The position numbers and the translations under genes are program-made. Source: an uncultured Adlercreutzia sp. (GTDB lineage Bacteria > Actinomycetota > Coriobacteriia > Coriobacteriales > Eggerthellaceae). Taken from it: DNA of 64,000 nucleotides. The DNA lies in NCBI GenBank assembly GCA_910585575.1, contig CAJUFS010000002.1, positions 30,073 through 94,072 on the forward strand, given 5' to 3'. Within the stretch, counting starts at the first letter, position 1. Each line of letters opens with the position of its first letter. This document shows positions 14,748-25,100 of the stretch, piece after piece. Below the pieces are notes generated by a model. The model saw only the letters and a list, made by a program, of their open reading frames with translations, did no database searches and had not been told where the DNA came from.

Positions 14748-15458
14748 ATGCGCCTCGCCGTGTGCGACGACGAACCCGCAGCCCGCGATGAGCTGGCTGG
14801 GCTGCTGCGCGCCTGGGCCGAGCGCGAGGGACACCCCGTCGAGGTAGTCTGCTACGCCACGGCCGAGGATTTCCTTGCCGCCGCACGTAGCACCTTCTTC
14901 GACGCGGTGTTCATGGACGTATACCTAGGGGATGACGTGGGCACTCAGGTGGTGGCTTCGTTAAGTGACGAGCAGCGCCGGCGCACGGTGTTCGTGACCA
15001 CGAGCCTCGATCATGCCATCGAGGCCTACGGGCTGCGGGCCGCCCACTACCTGGTGAAGCCTGTGACGGCCGAGGCAGTGGCCGAGGCCCTTGCTCGCTG
15101 CCTTCCCAACGATGCGCCGCGGACGCTGACCGTGCGCACGGCCACGGGCCCGGTGCCAGTGCCCGAGGCCGCTATCAGCTACATCGAGGTGCGCAACAAG
15201 GTGTGCGAGCTTCACACTGACCAGGGCCTGCTGCGCACCTACACGAGCCTCGACGCCCTGACCGACGCGCTTGACTCGGAGCGGTTCCTCAGGGTCCAGC
15301 GCAGCTTCGTTGTGAACATGGCGCGCGTGAGCCTGTTCGGCTCGGGCAGCGTGGAAATGGACGACGGCGCCGTCATCTCGCTTTCGCGGGGCAACCGCAC
15401 CGAATTGCGCGAGCGCTACCAGCGCTTCCTGTTCGCCATGGCCCGGGGGCTGCGATGA
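14748..15458 (+). CDS. LytTR-family response regulator (AgrA/LytR type)
   Basis: A cytosolic transcription regulator of 236 aa. The receiver domain (1 to about 120) starts MRLAVCDDEP with the acidic pair Asp7-Asp8, has the phospho-acceptor Asp in AVFMDVYLG and the conserved Lys in YLVKPVT. A LytTR DNA-binding domain (about 135-230) has ISYIEVRNKVCELHT and FLRVQRSFVVNMARV. The start at 14748 follows CGGAG; the longer frame upstream lacks an RBS. The stop overlaps the start of the kinase gene by 4 nt (ATGA), a typical coupled two-component pair. No precursor-peptide gene is visible nearby, so the signal is unknown. Confidence 0.93.
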   Translation: MRLAVCDDEPAARDELAGLLRAWAEREGHPVEVVCYATAEDFLAAARSTFFDAVFMDVYLGDDVGTQVVASLSDEQRRRTVFVTTSLDHAIEAYGLRAAHYLVKPVTAEAVAEALARCLPNDAPRTLTVRTATGPVPVPEAAISYIEVRNKVCELHTDQGLLRTYTSLDALTDALDSERFLRVQRSFVVNMARVSLFGSGSVEMDDGAVISLSRGNRTELRERYQRFLFAMARGLR

Positions 15459-16810
15459 CAGCCGCCGTGTTCGTTCGCCTGCTGCTGGGCTACCTGGCCC
15501 AGGTGGTTCCCTTTGCCGTGCTGGCCCTGTATCCCTATCGCGACCAGCTGCGCCTGGCACCACGGTCGGCGGCGGTGCTCACGGCGGCCCTGGTGGGCGT
15601 GCTCGGCATCCTGTTCGCCGGGGTGGGATGCTCGGCCGCAGCTGTCCTTCCGCCGACCATCGAGCTGTACAACGTCGTGAACGCTGCGTTCTTCGTGGCG
15701 CTTTTGCCGTGCTTGGGGTACTACTGGGTCCTGGTACGGGCGCCGTGGCAGGAGAAACTCTTCATCTTCGACTTCGCGTTGACCAGCGCCTGGGCGGTGA
15801 CGGCGGCGTGCAACCTGTTTGCCACGGGACAACTCGATGCGGCTGGCTACGACGGGCTGCCCTATCGCAGCTGGAGCCTGTGGCTCATCGTGGGTGCAAA
15901 CGTCGTGGCACTGCCGCTGCTGACGGCGGTGCTGCACCGGTGCTTCCTGCCCGTGCGCGACGGGCTCTCCGTTCGGGAGAGCAGTCTTTTGGCGGCGCTT
16001 TCGGCCGTGCTGTTCGTGCTGTTGGCGGCCGTGTTCGCCTGTATCAGCTTCTCGTCGCTGGTGAATGCGGTGGCCGTGGCGCTCTTCTGTTTGCTCCTAG
16101 CACTGGTGGTGTTCGTCTACGGCACGGTGCTGCTCACTGTGCGCGCGGCCCACGACCAGATGGCCGCGCGCCGGGCGGCCGATGATGCGGCGCTGCTGGT
16201 CGCTGTGCAGGCCGAACAGTACGAGAACCTGTGCGCCACCTTGGAAACTGACCGTCGCGTGCGCCATGATGTGCGCCACAACCTGGTGGCCATCCGAGGA
16301 CGCCTGGCGGCGGGCGATAGGGCCGGGGCACTCCAGCAGCTCGACGACTACCTGGCGCTTATGGAGCCGCTCGCCGTGACGCACTACGGCGCCGATGACA
16401 CGCTCAATGCGCTGCTCAGCCACTACCGTCGCAAGGCCGAGGAGGTCGGCGTGGCCTTCGAGGCTCACGTGGCGCTGCCGGGAAAGGTGCCGCTGCCCGA
16501 TACCGACCTGGCCGTAGTGGTGGGCAATGCGCTGGAAAACGCCCTGGCCGCAGCCGCCGACGCCGCGCCTGAGGGCCGCTTCGTCCGTGCTGCCGTGGCT
16601 CAATCGGGCCGTATGCTGGCCATCACGGTGGACAACGGCTTCGGAGGAGCCCTCGTGCCATGGGGCGACACCTACCGCTCCACAAAGCCGAACCACGGCG
16701 GCCTTGGCCTGCGCAGCATAACCGCCATTGCCGAGCGCCACGCAGGCACCGCCACGTTCTCCCATGAGAGCAGCGTCTTCCATGTCTCCATCATGCTGCA
16801 GGGCGCCTAA
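15455..16810 (+). CDS. GHKL-family sensor histidine kinase (AgrC-like)
   Basis: A membrane sensor of 451 aa, partner of the preceding LytTR regulator. The N-terminal half (about 1-225) contains roughly six hydrophobic segments. Then comes a coiled linker and the H-box with phospho-acceptor His271 (RHDVRHN). The ATP-binding domain lacks a classical HATPase G2 region but has the GHKL N-box VVVGNALENAL (about 352-362) and GGLGLRSI. It phosphorylates the LytTR protein at its receiver Asp. The ligand is unknown; AgrC-like sensors often detect peptides, but no peptide gene is present here. Confidence 0.92.
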   Translation: MTAAVFVRLLLGYLAQVVPFAVLALYPYRDQLRLAPRSAAVLTAALVGVLGILFAGVGCSAAAVLPPTIELYNVVNAAFFVALLPCLGYYWVLVRAPWQEKLFIFDFALTSAWAVTAACNLFATGQLDAAGYDGLPYRSWSLWLIVGANVVALPLLTAVLHRCFLPVRDGLSVRESSLLAALSAVLFVLLAAVFACISFSSLVNAVAVALFCLLLALVVFVYGTVLLTVRAAHDQMAARRAADDAALLVAVQAEQYENLCATLETDRRVRHDVRHNLVAIRGRLAAGDRAGALQQLDDYLALMEPLAVTHYGADDTLNALLSHYRRKAEEVGVAFEAHVALPGKVPLPDTDLAVVVGNALENALAAAADAAPEGRFVRAAVAQSGRMLAITVDNGFGGALVPWGDTYRSTKPNHGGLGLRSITAIAERHAGTATFSHESSVFHVSIMLQGA

Positions 16811-17111
16811 GGGTCCTTAAGGAAAGCTCCGATCGCTCTACTCTTGCGTCGTTGCTCTGACTCTGCCAGTCATTTTCAGGTTCTTTACAGGAATATGTGC
16901 GTCATTGTGCAACTCTGTGTAGTCTCTGTGATTTGCGACACCGTGTTAATTAGCCGAGGAATAATAGCGGCCTAACCACAGAATGGTTACAATATCCAGT
17001 TAGCGCTCAGATTCTGGTATGACCCGACGCCCCTGGGAGGGACGGCATGGCATCGGCTGGGCAAGGATGCAGGCGCATAGGGCGCCTCCAGGAAGAAAGG
17101 TAGAGGGATTC
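16811..17111 (+). other. Gene-free stretch before the foldase gene
   Basis: A 301-bp AT-richer intergenic region. TCCTTAAGGA (16814-16823) is a 10-bp palindrome right after the kinase stop. A TACAAT -10-like box is at 16988-16993 without a clear -35, which would give a leader of about 115 nt for the foldase gene. A TTTACA box at 16884-16889 has no matching -10. No small gene or RNA is recognised. Confidence 0.4.
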
Positions 17112-18521
17112 ATGAAATTCACCTCGTTTATGAAGGGCGCGGCGCTCAAGCGCGTGGGTGCTCTTTCGCTGGCGTTGGCGCTTGGCGCTGGCCTGGCTGG
17201 CTGCGGCAGCGACGGTGCTGCCGGCGGCGACGTGGCTGCCACGGTGAACGGCCAGGACATTATGGAGCAGACGGTCACCGACTACGTGGCCGATTTCCGC
17301 AAGTCTGCCTCGCTGGAAACCGATGAGGCCTGGGGCCAGTGGCTCGTATCCAACGGCTACACCCCCGAAACGGTTCGCCAGGAAGTTATCGACTACTACG
17401 TGAACCAGGACCTGTACGAGCAGGCCGCTGCTGAGTACAACGTCACGGTCGAGCAGGCCGACATCGACGAGGCCCTGGAGCAGACCAAGTCCATGTTCGA
17501 AAGCGAAGAGGCCTTCCAGCAGGCTCTCGAGGCCAGCAACATGACCGAGGAGTCCTACATCGAGACGGTCATCCAGCCCAACCTGCTGCAGACCAAGCTG
17601 TCCGAGGCTGTGGCTGCGGCCGACACCACCGAGGGTGGCGACGATGCCAAGCTGCAGACCGCCCAGGAGATGGCCGACAGCTGGAACGGCGCGAAGAAGT
17701 CCAGCCACATTCTGTTCAGCGTCGAGGACGAGGCCAAGGCCCAGGAAGTGCTCGATCAGATCAACAACGGCGAGATTGCCTTTGAGGACGCCGCCAAGGA
17801 GTACTCCACCGACACCGGTTCCGCCGAGCAGGGCGGCAACGTGGGCTGGGACAAGCTGACCAGCTTCGTTACCGAGTACCAGGATGCCCTGAACGGCCTG
17901 GAGACCGACCAGGTGTCCACGCTGGTGAAGAGCGACTACGGTTACCACATCATCAAGTGCACCGAAACCTTCACTGTGCCCGAGGGTGGCATCACCTCCC
18001 TGGACCAGCTGCCCAGCGAGTTCCAGGAGTACCTCACCTACATGGAGTCCACCAACGCCTCTCAGAACTTCTCCACTTGGTTCGCTGAGTACCGCGAGAA
18101 CGCCGAGATCACGGTGAATCCGATGCCCGAGGGCCTGCCCTACGCCATCGACCTGACTCCCTACGAGGAGCAGGCTGCCGCTGACGCTGCTGCTACCGAG
18201 GGTGACGCAACCGTCGAGGGCACCGACGCTACGGCTGCCGACCAGGCCGCTGCCGAGGGCGACGCTGCTGCCGCCGAGGGCGATCAGGCCGCTGCCGAGG
18301 GCGACGCTGCTGCCGCCGAGGGCGATCAGGCCGCTGCCGACCAGGCCGCCGCTGCCGATCAGGCTGCTGCCGAGGGTGATCAGGCTGCCGCCGAAGGCTA
18401 TCAGGCCGCTGCCGAGGGCGACGCTGCCCAGGCCGAGGGCGACCAGGCCGCTGCCGAGGGCGACGCCGCTGCCGCCGAGGGCGATGCCGCTGCGGCCGAG
18501 GGCGACGCTGCCCAGCAGTAA
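17112..18521 (+). CDS. prsA: PrsA-like peptidyl-prolyl isomerase lipoprotein
   Basis: An extracytoplasmic folding factor of 469 aa. A lipoprotein signal peptide ends LAGC with lipidated Cys31. A SurA/PrsA-like helical N-domain (about 40-190) precedes a parvulin (PpiC) domain at about 193-287: KKSSHILFSVEDEAKA, GGNVGWDK and YGYHIIKCTETF. A short helical segment (290-350) follows, then an unusual Ala/Glu/Gly/Asp/Gln repeat tail of about 110 residues to the end, which standard PrsA proteins lack. The start at 17112 follows AGAGGG. It sits immediately before the giant exported protein and has its own terminator. The inferred role is to assist folding of secreted surface proteins, plausibly including the giant one. 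Confidence 0.9.
   Translation: MKFTSFMKGAALKRVGALSLALALGAGLAGCGSDGAAGGDVAATVNGQDIMEQTVTDYVADFRKSASLETDEAWGQWLVSNGYTPETVRQEVIDYYVNQDLYEQAAAEYNVTVEQADIDEALEQTKSMFESEEAFQQALEASNMTEESYIETVIQPNLLQTKLSEAVAAADTTEGGDDAKLQTAQEMADSWNGAKKSSHILFSVEDEAKAQEVLDQINNGEIAFEDAAKEYSTDTGSAEQGGNVGWDKLTSFVTEYQDALNGLETDQVSTLVKSDYGYHIIKCTETFTVPEGGITSLDQLPSEFQEYLTYMESTNASQNFSTWFAEYRENAEITVNPMPEGLPYAIDLTPYEEQAAADAAATEGDATVEGTDATAADQAAAEGDAAAAEGDQAAAEGDAAAAEGDQAAADQAAAADQAAAEGDQAAAEGYQAAAEGDAAQAEGDQAAAEGDAAAAEGDAAAAEGDAAQQ
18230..18515 (+). repeat. In-frame repeat tail of the foldase gene
   Basis: A degenerate tandem repeat of units encoding AAAEGD or DQAA, built on GCCGCTGCCGAGGGCGA-type sequence. It is entirely inside the reading frame and gives the foldase a long flexible, negatively charged C-terminus. 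Such tracts are prone to length change by slippage. Confidence 0.8.
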
Positions 18522-18547
18522 GCGCTGCCTTCCCGCAAAACATGACC

Positions 18548-18582
18548 AAGGAACCCGCCGAATCGTGCGGGTTCCTTTTTTA
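18548..18582 (+). terminator. Terminator after the foldase gene
   Basis: Nine-base stem GGAACCCGC / GCGGGTTCC with an eight-base loop, flanked by AA and a run of seven T. It separates the foldase transcript from the next operon. Confidence 0.9.
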
Positions 18583-18596
18583 TCGGGCGCATTCTC

Positions 18597-18625
18597 TTTA
18601 CATTTGTCCGCGGAATTGTTAAAAA
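18597..18625 (+). promoter_or_regulatory. Promoter of the 182-aa / giant-protein operon, possibly leaderless
   Basis: TTTACA (18597-18602), a 17-bp spacer, and TAAAAA (18620-18625) preceded by TGT (extended -10). Initiation 7-8 nt downstream would fall at or next to the ATG at 18633, which has no Shine-Dalgarno, so the first gene may be translated from a leaderless mRNA. Confidence 0.45.
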
Positions 18626-18632
18626 TGCACCT

Positions 18633-19181
18633 ATGGAACTGGCCCCGACATATCCATCCCGCGCATCGCGTGAGGACGCGACGCGCTGCGATTCGAACGC
18701 CCATTGGCATACCGAGGTTGCGGCAACGGCGGCGCCCCTCAGCTCGTTCTCCTCGCGTGCCTGGACGATAGTGTTGGCATTATGCCTGGTTGCCGCCTTG
18801 GCCTGCACGGTGTTCGGCGGCATGGGGAGCACGGGCCGTGTGAGCACGGTGCTCGACAACGCAACGCCTTTGGCGGCGTCGGTGGCCGGTGACAGCTCGC
18901 GGTCGTTGGCGGTTACGGGCACGGAGTCCATTGCCGACGATCGTACCCCCATGGCAGCGGGCCCGACTGGTGCTTCAAATGACATTGCGAGCACGGCGGC
19001 TCCCTTGGCGTTGGTTTCGGCGGTCGGTTTGGTGATGGTCGGCGCCGCCTTTAAGGCGACGCGTCCGCAGCCGGCTGTATCAGAATGCCCAAACTGGCTT
19101 TTCAGGTCGTTTCGATCAGGGAAAGTCGGAGGGCGAGGAACAAAAACGGAGCAACACCATGGAACACAATACGCAAAATAA
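18633..19181 (+). CDS. Small membrane protein sharing the leader of the giant surface protein
   Basis: A 182-aa protein of unknown function. Residues 24-79 align without gaps to residues 40-95 of the giant protein downstream, 27 of 56 identical, including AHWHTEV, a hydrophobic export segment (about 44-66) and DNATP. After a short Ser/Thr/Ala-rich middle there is a second hydrophobic segment (about 132-152) followed by basic residues. Just before it lies SLAVTGTES, a possible degenerate sorting motif. No catalytic residues are evident. The ATG has no RBS and sits where transcription is predicted to begin. The 3' end overlaps the giant gene by 23 nt, suggesting coupled translation. It could be an accessory wall or membrane partner, or a decayed surface protein of the same family. 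Confidence 0.6.
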   Translation: MELAPTYPSRASREDATRCDSNAHWHTEVAATAAPLSSFSSRAWTIVLALCLVAALACTVFGGMGSTGRVSTVLDNATPLAASVAGDSSRSLAVTGTESIADDRTPMAAGPTGASNDIASTAAPLALVSAVGLVMVGAAFKATRPQPAVSECPNWLFRSFRSGKVGGRGTKTEQHHGTQYAK

Positions 19182-22100
19182 TCGTGGAAACGCCACGAAT
19201 AAGGGAGGCCTGGCGGGCGCCTTTGCGAAGGGGCGCAGCGACCGTCAGCGTGAAAACGCCTACGACTCCCAAGCCCATTGGCATACGGAGGTGCCGGCTG
19301 CCCCGGCGCCGATAAACTCCTTTGCCGCGAAAACGTGGACGAAGGTTTTGTCGGTGTGCCTGTCGCTGCTGCTGGCGCTGACGATGTTCGACGCCACGGC
19401 CCTGACCTCCTACGCCGACGAGCTGGCTGACAACGCCACGCCCATGGCCGACACGGCCGATCAGGAAGAGGCCGCCAAGGCCGCTGAGGAAGAGGCGCGT
19501 CAGAAGGCCGCCGAAGACGAGAAGACGGCCTGGGCCACCACGGTGCAGGGCGCCGCGCTCGACCAGAAGGTGCTGGCCTCGCTGGTGCCCCAGAAGCTCA
19601 CGTCCGCTACCGAAGTGCTCCCCCAGGTAACGGTCGACGCCGATCAGGCGAAGGAAACCAAGAAGGCCGACCTGGCTTCGCGCGTGCGTCCCAACCTCAT
19701 CATTTCCGGCGTTCCCTACAGCGGCGCCCAGGGCCTGTACGTGAAGGGCACCAAGGCGCGCGCCAACTTCGAGCTGGGCAACTTGGACGCCAGCCTGGAG
19801 GGCGGCTTCATTGCCGGCTCCCGCGAGGGCGATCGCTTCGTGTTCACCATTGAGGCTCCGTACCTGTACACCGACGACGAGGGCAACGTAGCCACCACCT
19901 ACTCTCAGGAAGAATGGAAACTGCGCACGGCCCTGGCCAACGAGGCTTCGCGCGCCATCGCCAAGGCCGACAATGCCGCCACCTCGCTGAAAGACGCCCA
20001 GACCGCCGCTGCCACCGCCGCTGCCGATGCAGCCACGGTGAAGGGCGCCATGCGCGCTGCCGTGTTCGCCGACGCCCTGCCGGCCGGCTGGTCGTTGTGG
20101 CAAGAGCATGACGGTCAGTACCTGCAGCTTTCCGCCGACGACCTGAAGGCCGGCGTGTCTGGCCGCCTGGTGTTGCGCTACGACGCCAACGGCGGCAAGC
20201 TCGACGCCAACGTGGCGCTTCCCCAGGTACAGCTGGGCTTCGTGGGCGGAGCACCTGAAGGTGCTCCCGTATCCGTCTACTACGGATACGAATACCACTC
20301 CTTCACGGGCGCCGAGGAGGGCGCCAAGCCCCAGTACGGTAACGTGAAGCGTGGCAGCGCCGGCATGTACGCCCTGGTCAACGAAACCAGCGATGCCAAG
20401 GCGAACCTGGCTGTGAAGCCGCTGTCCGCCGCTATGCCTCGCACGGCCGACGGCCGCGGCACGGGCTACCTGACTCAGCTTATTGCCTACGCGGTGCCCG
20501 AGAAGGCCCCCGACGCTACGGCCGTGGCTTTGGGCGCGTTCTTCCCGGCCGACTATCAGGGCAAGGGCGGTCTGGGCCTGGAAACTCTCATGGCCTACAA
20601 GATGAACAAGGACGACCAGCCCGAGGCCAACCGCTCCAAGGGCGAAGTCGATACCTCCAAGAAAACGCGCGAGGACAACACCTTCGTGGGCGTGCCCGGT
20701 AAGGGCGGCGTCATGGTGCTGGATGTTACCGGCCTGTCCGACGAGGAAATTGCCTCCATCAACCCCCTGAAGGCCTCTACCGTTGAGGCCCTGGGCCTGG
20801 AGGCGCTGCCCTACTCTGTTACCGAAGAGGGCCGCATCCAGTTGTCGCGCTCCGGTAAGGACGGTCATATCGACGCTGGTCAGAGCCGTACGCTGTATGT
20901 GGCTGCTCCCTATGCGGAAAACACCGTGGCCTTCGAGGGCAACGCGGACAAGTCTCAGCTGGTGAAGGCGCATTTCGATGTGCAGGTGGCCGCAGTGGCC
21001 GCCGGCGACAACACGGTGTACGCCGAGTCCTTTGATATCGAGACAGCCTTCCAGGCCGCCGAGTACGGCGAGGCCTTCATGACCGACGAAGAGGTCGAGG
21101 CCCAGCAGAAGGCCGAAGAAGAGCCTGCTCAGCCAACCGATCAGCCCCAGCTGCCCGGTCTGCCCACCATCGGTGGCGAGGGCAACCAGCCCGCAAGCAC
21201 CGACGAGCCCGAGGGCGATCAGCCGGCCCAGGGCGACCAGCCCGCCGACGAGCCCCAGGGGGCCGATCTGCCCGAGCCGCCGGCCGAGGCCAACCAGCCC
21301 GAAGAGCCGGCCGAGCCCGAAGAGCCCGCGGCCAACTACGTGGAGCATCCCGAAAGCGCGCCGGCGCAGCTGTACGACTCGGTAACGGGCTTCGATTTCC
21401 TGCTCACCTCCATGACCGGCATCATGCCCTTCGCCAACGACCGCGTGGACAAGCTGCCCGATACCTACTTGGATCCGAACCTGCATATCGGCAACGGTAC
21501 GCCGGTGCCCAACACTACCAATACGGTGATGATCAAAACATCGGAGCAGGTGTACATGAGCCTGCAGCCGAACCCTACGTACAAATCGGGCTATCTAGGT
21601 AAGTCTGAAATATATGAGATGGACGAGCGCCGCGATCAGGCCGTTATCTTCCGCTTAGATATTCCCTACCTTTACTTCGATGCCAAGGGCTCCAAGGAAA
21701 CGCTCAGCGTTGATGAGTGGGAGAAAGCTCAGCTGGTACCTGAAAACCAGGTGAAGTTCAAAAACGACCACCAGCGCTTGGCCTACTTTCCCGACACCGA
21801 TGCCATCAATCGTTACGATTTCTCGCAGGATGGCAACAACTGGTATACCGCAGAAGAGATGACCGATGAGGAGACGGGCCCCCTCAATACTGGCCTTTCT
21901 GGCACTTGGTACGTTCGCTATAAAGGTACGAGTAGTGAGAAGCTGTACCAATTGCTTCCTGGTGCCTCAACGTTAACGGGCCAGGTGCGCTTCGTCGGCA
22001 CGGTGCCCGATAACACTGGCGCCACCATTCTTTTGGGGTACAAGTATCAAACACTCACCAATGCCGATGGCACCGAAAAAGTGGGTTACAGCCCTACTGA

Positions 22101-25100
22101 GGTTGAACCTGGTCGACCTCGTGCTCAGGGCGCTTCCAACGTGCTGCGTGCCACTTTTATTCAAACGAACCTGAAATGGGAGCTCACCAACCGCTCTATG
22201 AATACGCCCGTGTTGTGGGATCAGTACAACTATGCGGTATATAAGGTGCAGGTGGAAAATACCTCCGATACGCGCGACTCCGAAATCGACTTCCTCAACT
22301 ATGTACTTATGTTTGATGCAGCCACGGGCTCTACCCCCGGCATCCGAGCCGAGGACTTGCTTACCTGGAAGCAGAAGAACGGTACGGGCGCGTTCAACAA
22401 GAACGATAACGTTGCCTACGACGAGAAGTCGGCCATGTATATCGGAAAGCCGAAGCAGGGCGGTGCCCTGGTGTATGACGTGTCTAAGCTGACTGATGAT
22501 GAGATTAATCAAATTGACTTTGTTGACTTCTCGAATGTGAAAGATTTTGGTCTACAAGAGCTTGCCTACGGTACGGGCGGCAAGGCGGGCCAGATTGCGG
22601 TCGATATTCGAGAAGAGGATATGCCGTATGGTAAACACCTGTTCTCTCATACCGATAAGGCTAATCTATCGGTAAGTCCTACTTATACGCCGCCTGAGGA
22701 TGAGTCAAACGTTCACACGTTGCTGGTGGCCATGCCCTATACAACAAACTACGGCAGTGGCGACAAGGATCTACCCACTGCTAAGCTGAAGACTTACGCT
22801 ACGGTGAACTTCGGTAACCGCGGTTACGACAAGGACGGCAACTCCAATGACTACCAATGGATGGAGGAGAAGCAGACTATTTCCAAGTTTGCTAATCCGA
22901 AAAATGAGGTAACGCTAGCAAAAAGTGCCAAACATATCAGCACTGGGGCTTTGGCTGAACGTCAGGATGCTCCGCTTGGCGAGATGGTCACGTACACGAT
23001 CGACTCTATCAACAATAAATCAAACACTCCGCTGTTTGGTGTGGATGCGAAGGCCACCTACGGCCCCGAGTTGTCCGACCAGTTGCCCCATGGTTTCCAG
23101 TTGTCAGGCATCACTATCCGTGTGAATGCGAGCGAAGAGTCTCAGATGGTGGGCGAAGGCGACGAGGCCCATCGTTCGGCGGCCCTGTCCGACTGGTACG
23201 ACACCACCAAAAATAATGGAGTCATTCAGTTCCAGGTTAAAGACAAGAGTAACAATGTAAGCTGGGTAAACCTAGATGCTGCCCTCACCGAGGTGGAACG
23301 CGCCGCCGACGATAGCTACGCCTTGTACCGCGTAGGCACGGTCGACACCGTGAGGGGTGGCATCGCTCAGATGCTGCGCGCCAAGAAGATCGGTGAGATC
23401 CCTGGTCGTAAATACACTTTCAAAGATGGCGAGATCGAGGCTGTCTTTACGGGCGTGTTCCGTGTGCTGTTCAAACATCAGTTACCCACTGATACCAAAG
23501 TGTCTAGCTCGATTGATGTTACGGGCCTCATGATGGAGCGCGTATCGAATGGCACTAGCGGTCGGTATGACAACTACGCTGACATCACCTATGGTGAGCG
23601 TCGCTGGAGCGCGCAGAATAATAAGTTCAATCAGCCGAAGGTGACGACGCGACCCGTGATGGCCGCTTTTGCCCCCAAGAATCCTGTGCCTCTGAATGTA
23701 GACAAGGTATTCTCTATGTATGACGGGTCGGGCACAACCGACTCCAATATGGCCAAAGAGGCGGACAGCCGGAATGCTTTGGTTAAGCAGCCTAATGCCG
23801 GCTATCGCTTCCGTTTTGGCAATGAATCTGAATCGCGTATGGCTCCGGCTGTCATTACTATCGGCCCTATTCCCGACGGCATGCGCCGCCTGACCGATGC
23901 TTCGGGCAATACGGTGCTGGATCCCACGACGCCTCGTAAAAATATGTTTGTGGCCAGCAAAATCAAGCTGGGGCCCGGTTTCTTCGGTGACAACGCGGTG
24001 GCGCCCATCGAGAAGATCACCTTGGGCTACTACGCTACCAATAACACCGGCGATGTGCTGCGCCGCACGAAAGAGGTATCAGTCAGCTCCTTTAAGCCCG
24101 AGTACAAGGACGGCGTTGCTACGGGCAACTACTACCTCGATTTGGAACCGTTGGGCATTGCCTACCTGCTGGATGTGCAAATCAACCTGGAAGAGTTCTC
24201 GAAGAGCAAGACCGTCGAGCAAGCTCAAGCTATGGTGGAGATCATCGGTACGCCTGACGAGGTGGGCGACATCACGGTGTCTTCCTACTTCCGTACCGAT
24301 TATGAGAATGCGAACTCGAACCTAGGCAAGGGCGACAGCGCCACGCTGCACTCCATGTATGTGCCGATCGCTCCGGCCGTCAGCGCCTCCTACGGTTATA
24401 TCGATGCTGCGGGAAACAATCAGGCCAGCGCGGTACCCTATCGTTGGGGCGACATGGAAGACGAAATCGCCTACTTCCGCTACAACCTCACCAACGACTC
24501 CAACTACTCCATCAGCGATTTCGACACTGATTTGCTGGTGAACAACTTGACCAAGGCCAACGATGGCACGCGCGATGTGTGGCGCGGCTTCCTGACGCGC
24601 TCCATAGTGGTGCCGGGCTTCAAGTACGGTGCCGTGGCGGTGTTGGATAGCGAAGGCAATCCGATGCAGGATGAGACTACCCACCAGCCCATCACCGAGA
24701 CACGTTGGTACTACCAGTATGGCGAGATCAGCTCCATCGACGTGTTTGATCAGCACAACGCCACAGGCACCATTATGAAGGACGAAAAAGAGGTGGCTCC
24801 CAACAAGAGCTACGACATCGTCGCGGCCCTGAAGAAGCTGGGCGCCTCGGGCGGCTCGGTGGACATGGGCGACGGTTCCACCTTGGTCATGGATGCCGCC
24901 AAGGGAACTCTTACGTTGAAGGTGGCTACGAATGGCCTGGTAAACGGCACGGTCTCTGCGGGCGCCTCCGAGAAGGCTCCCGTGAAGATGGTGCGCGTGC
25001 GCTACAGCAAGGTGAACGACCATGCCACGGGAAGCAATGCTCCGGTGGTGTACCTGTACGGTCGTGCCGACAGCCATACTAATGTGTCGACGAACATCCG

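Noticed and set aside
18230..18515. CRISPR-like or tandem-repeat array
   Set aside because: The periodic sequence is in frame and encodes the Ala/Glu/Gly/Asp tail of the foldase. There are no unique spacers of constant length.
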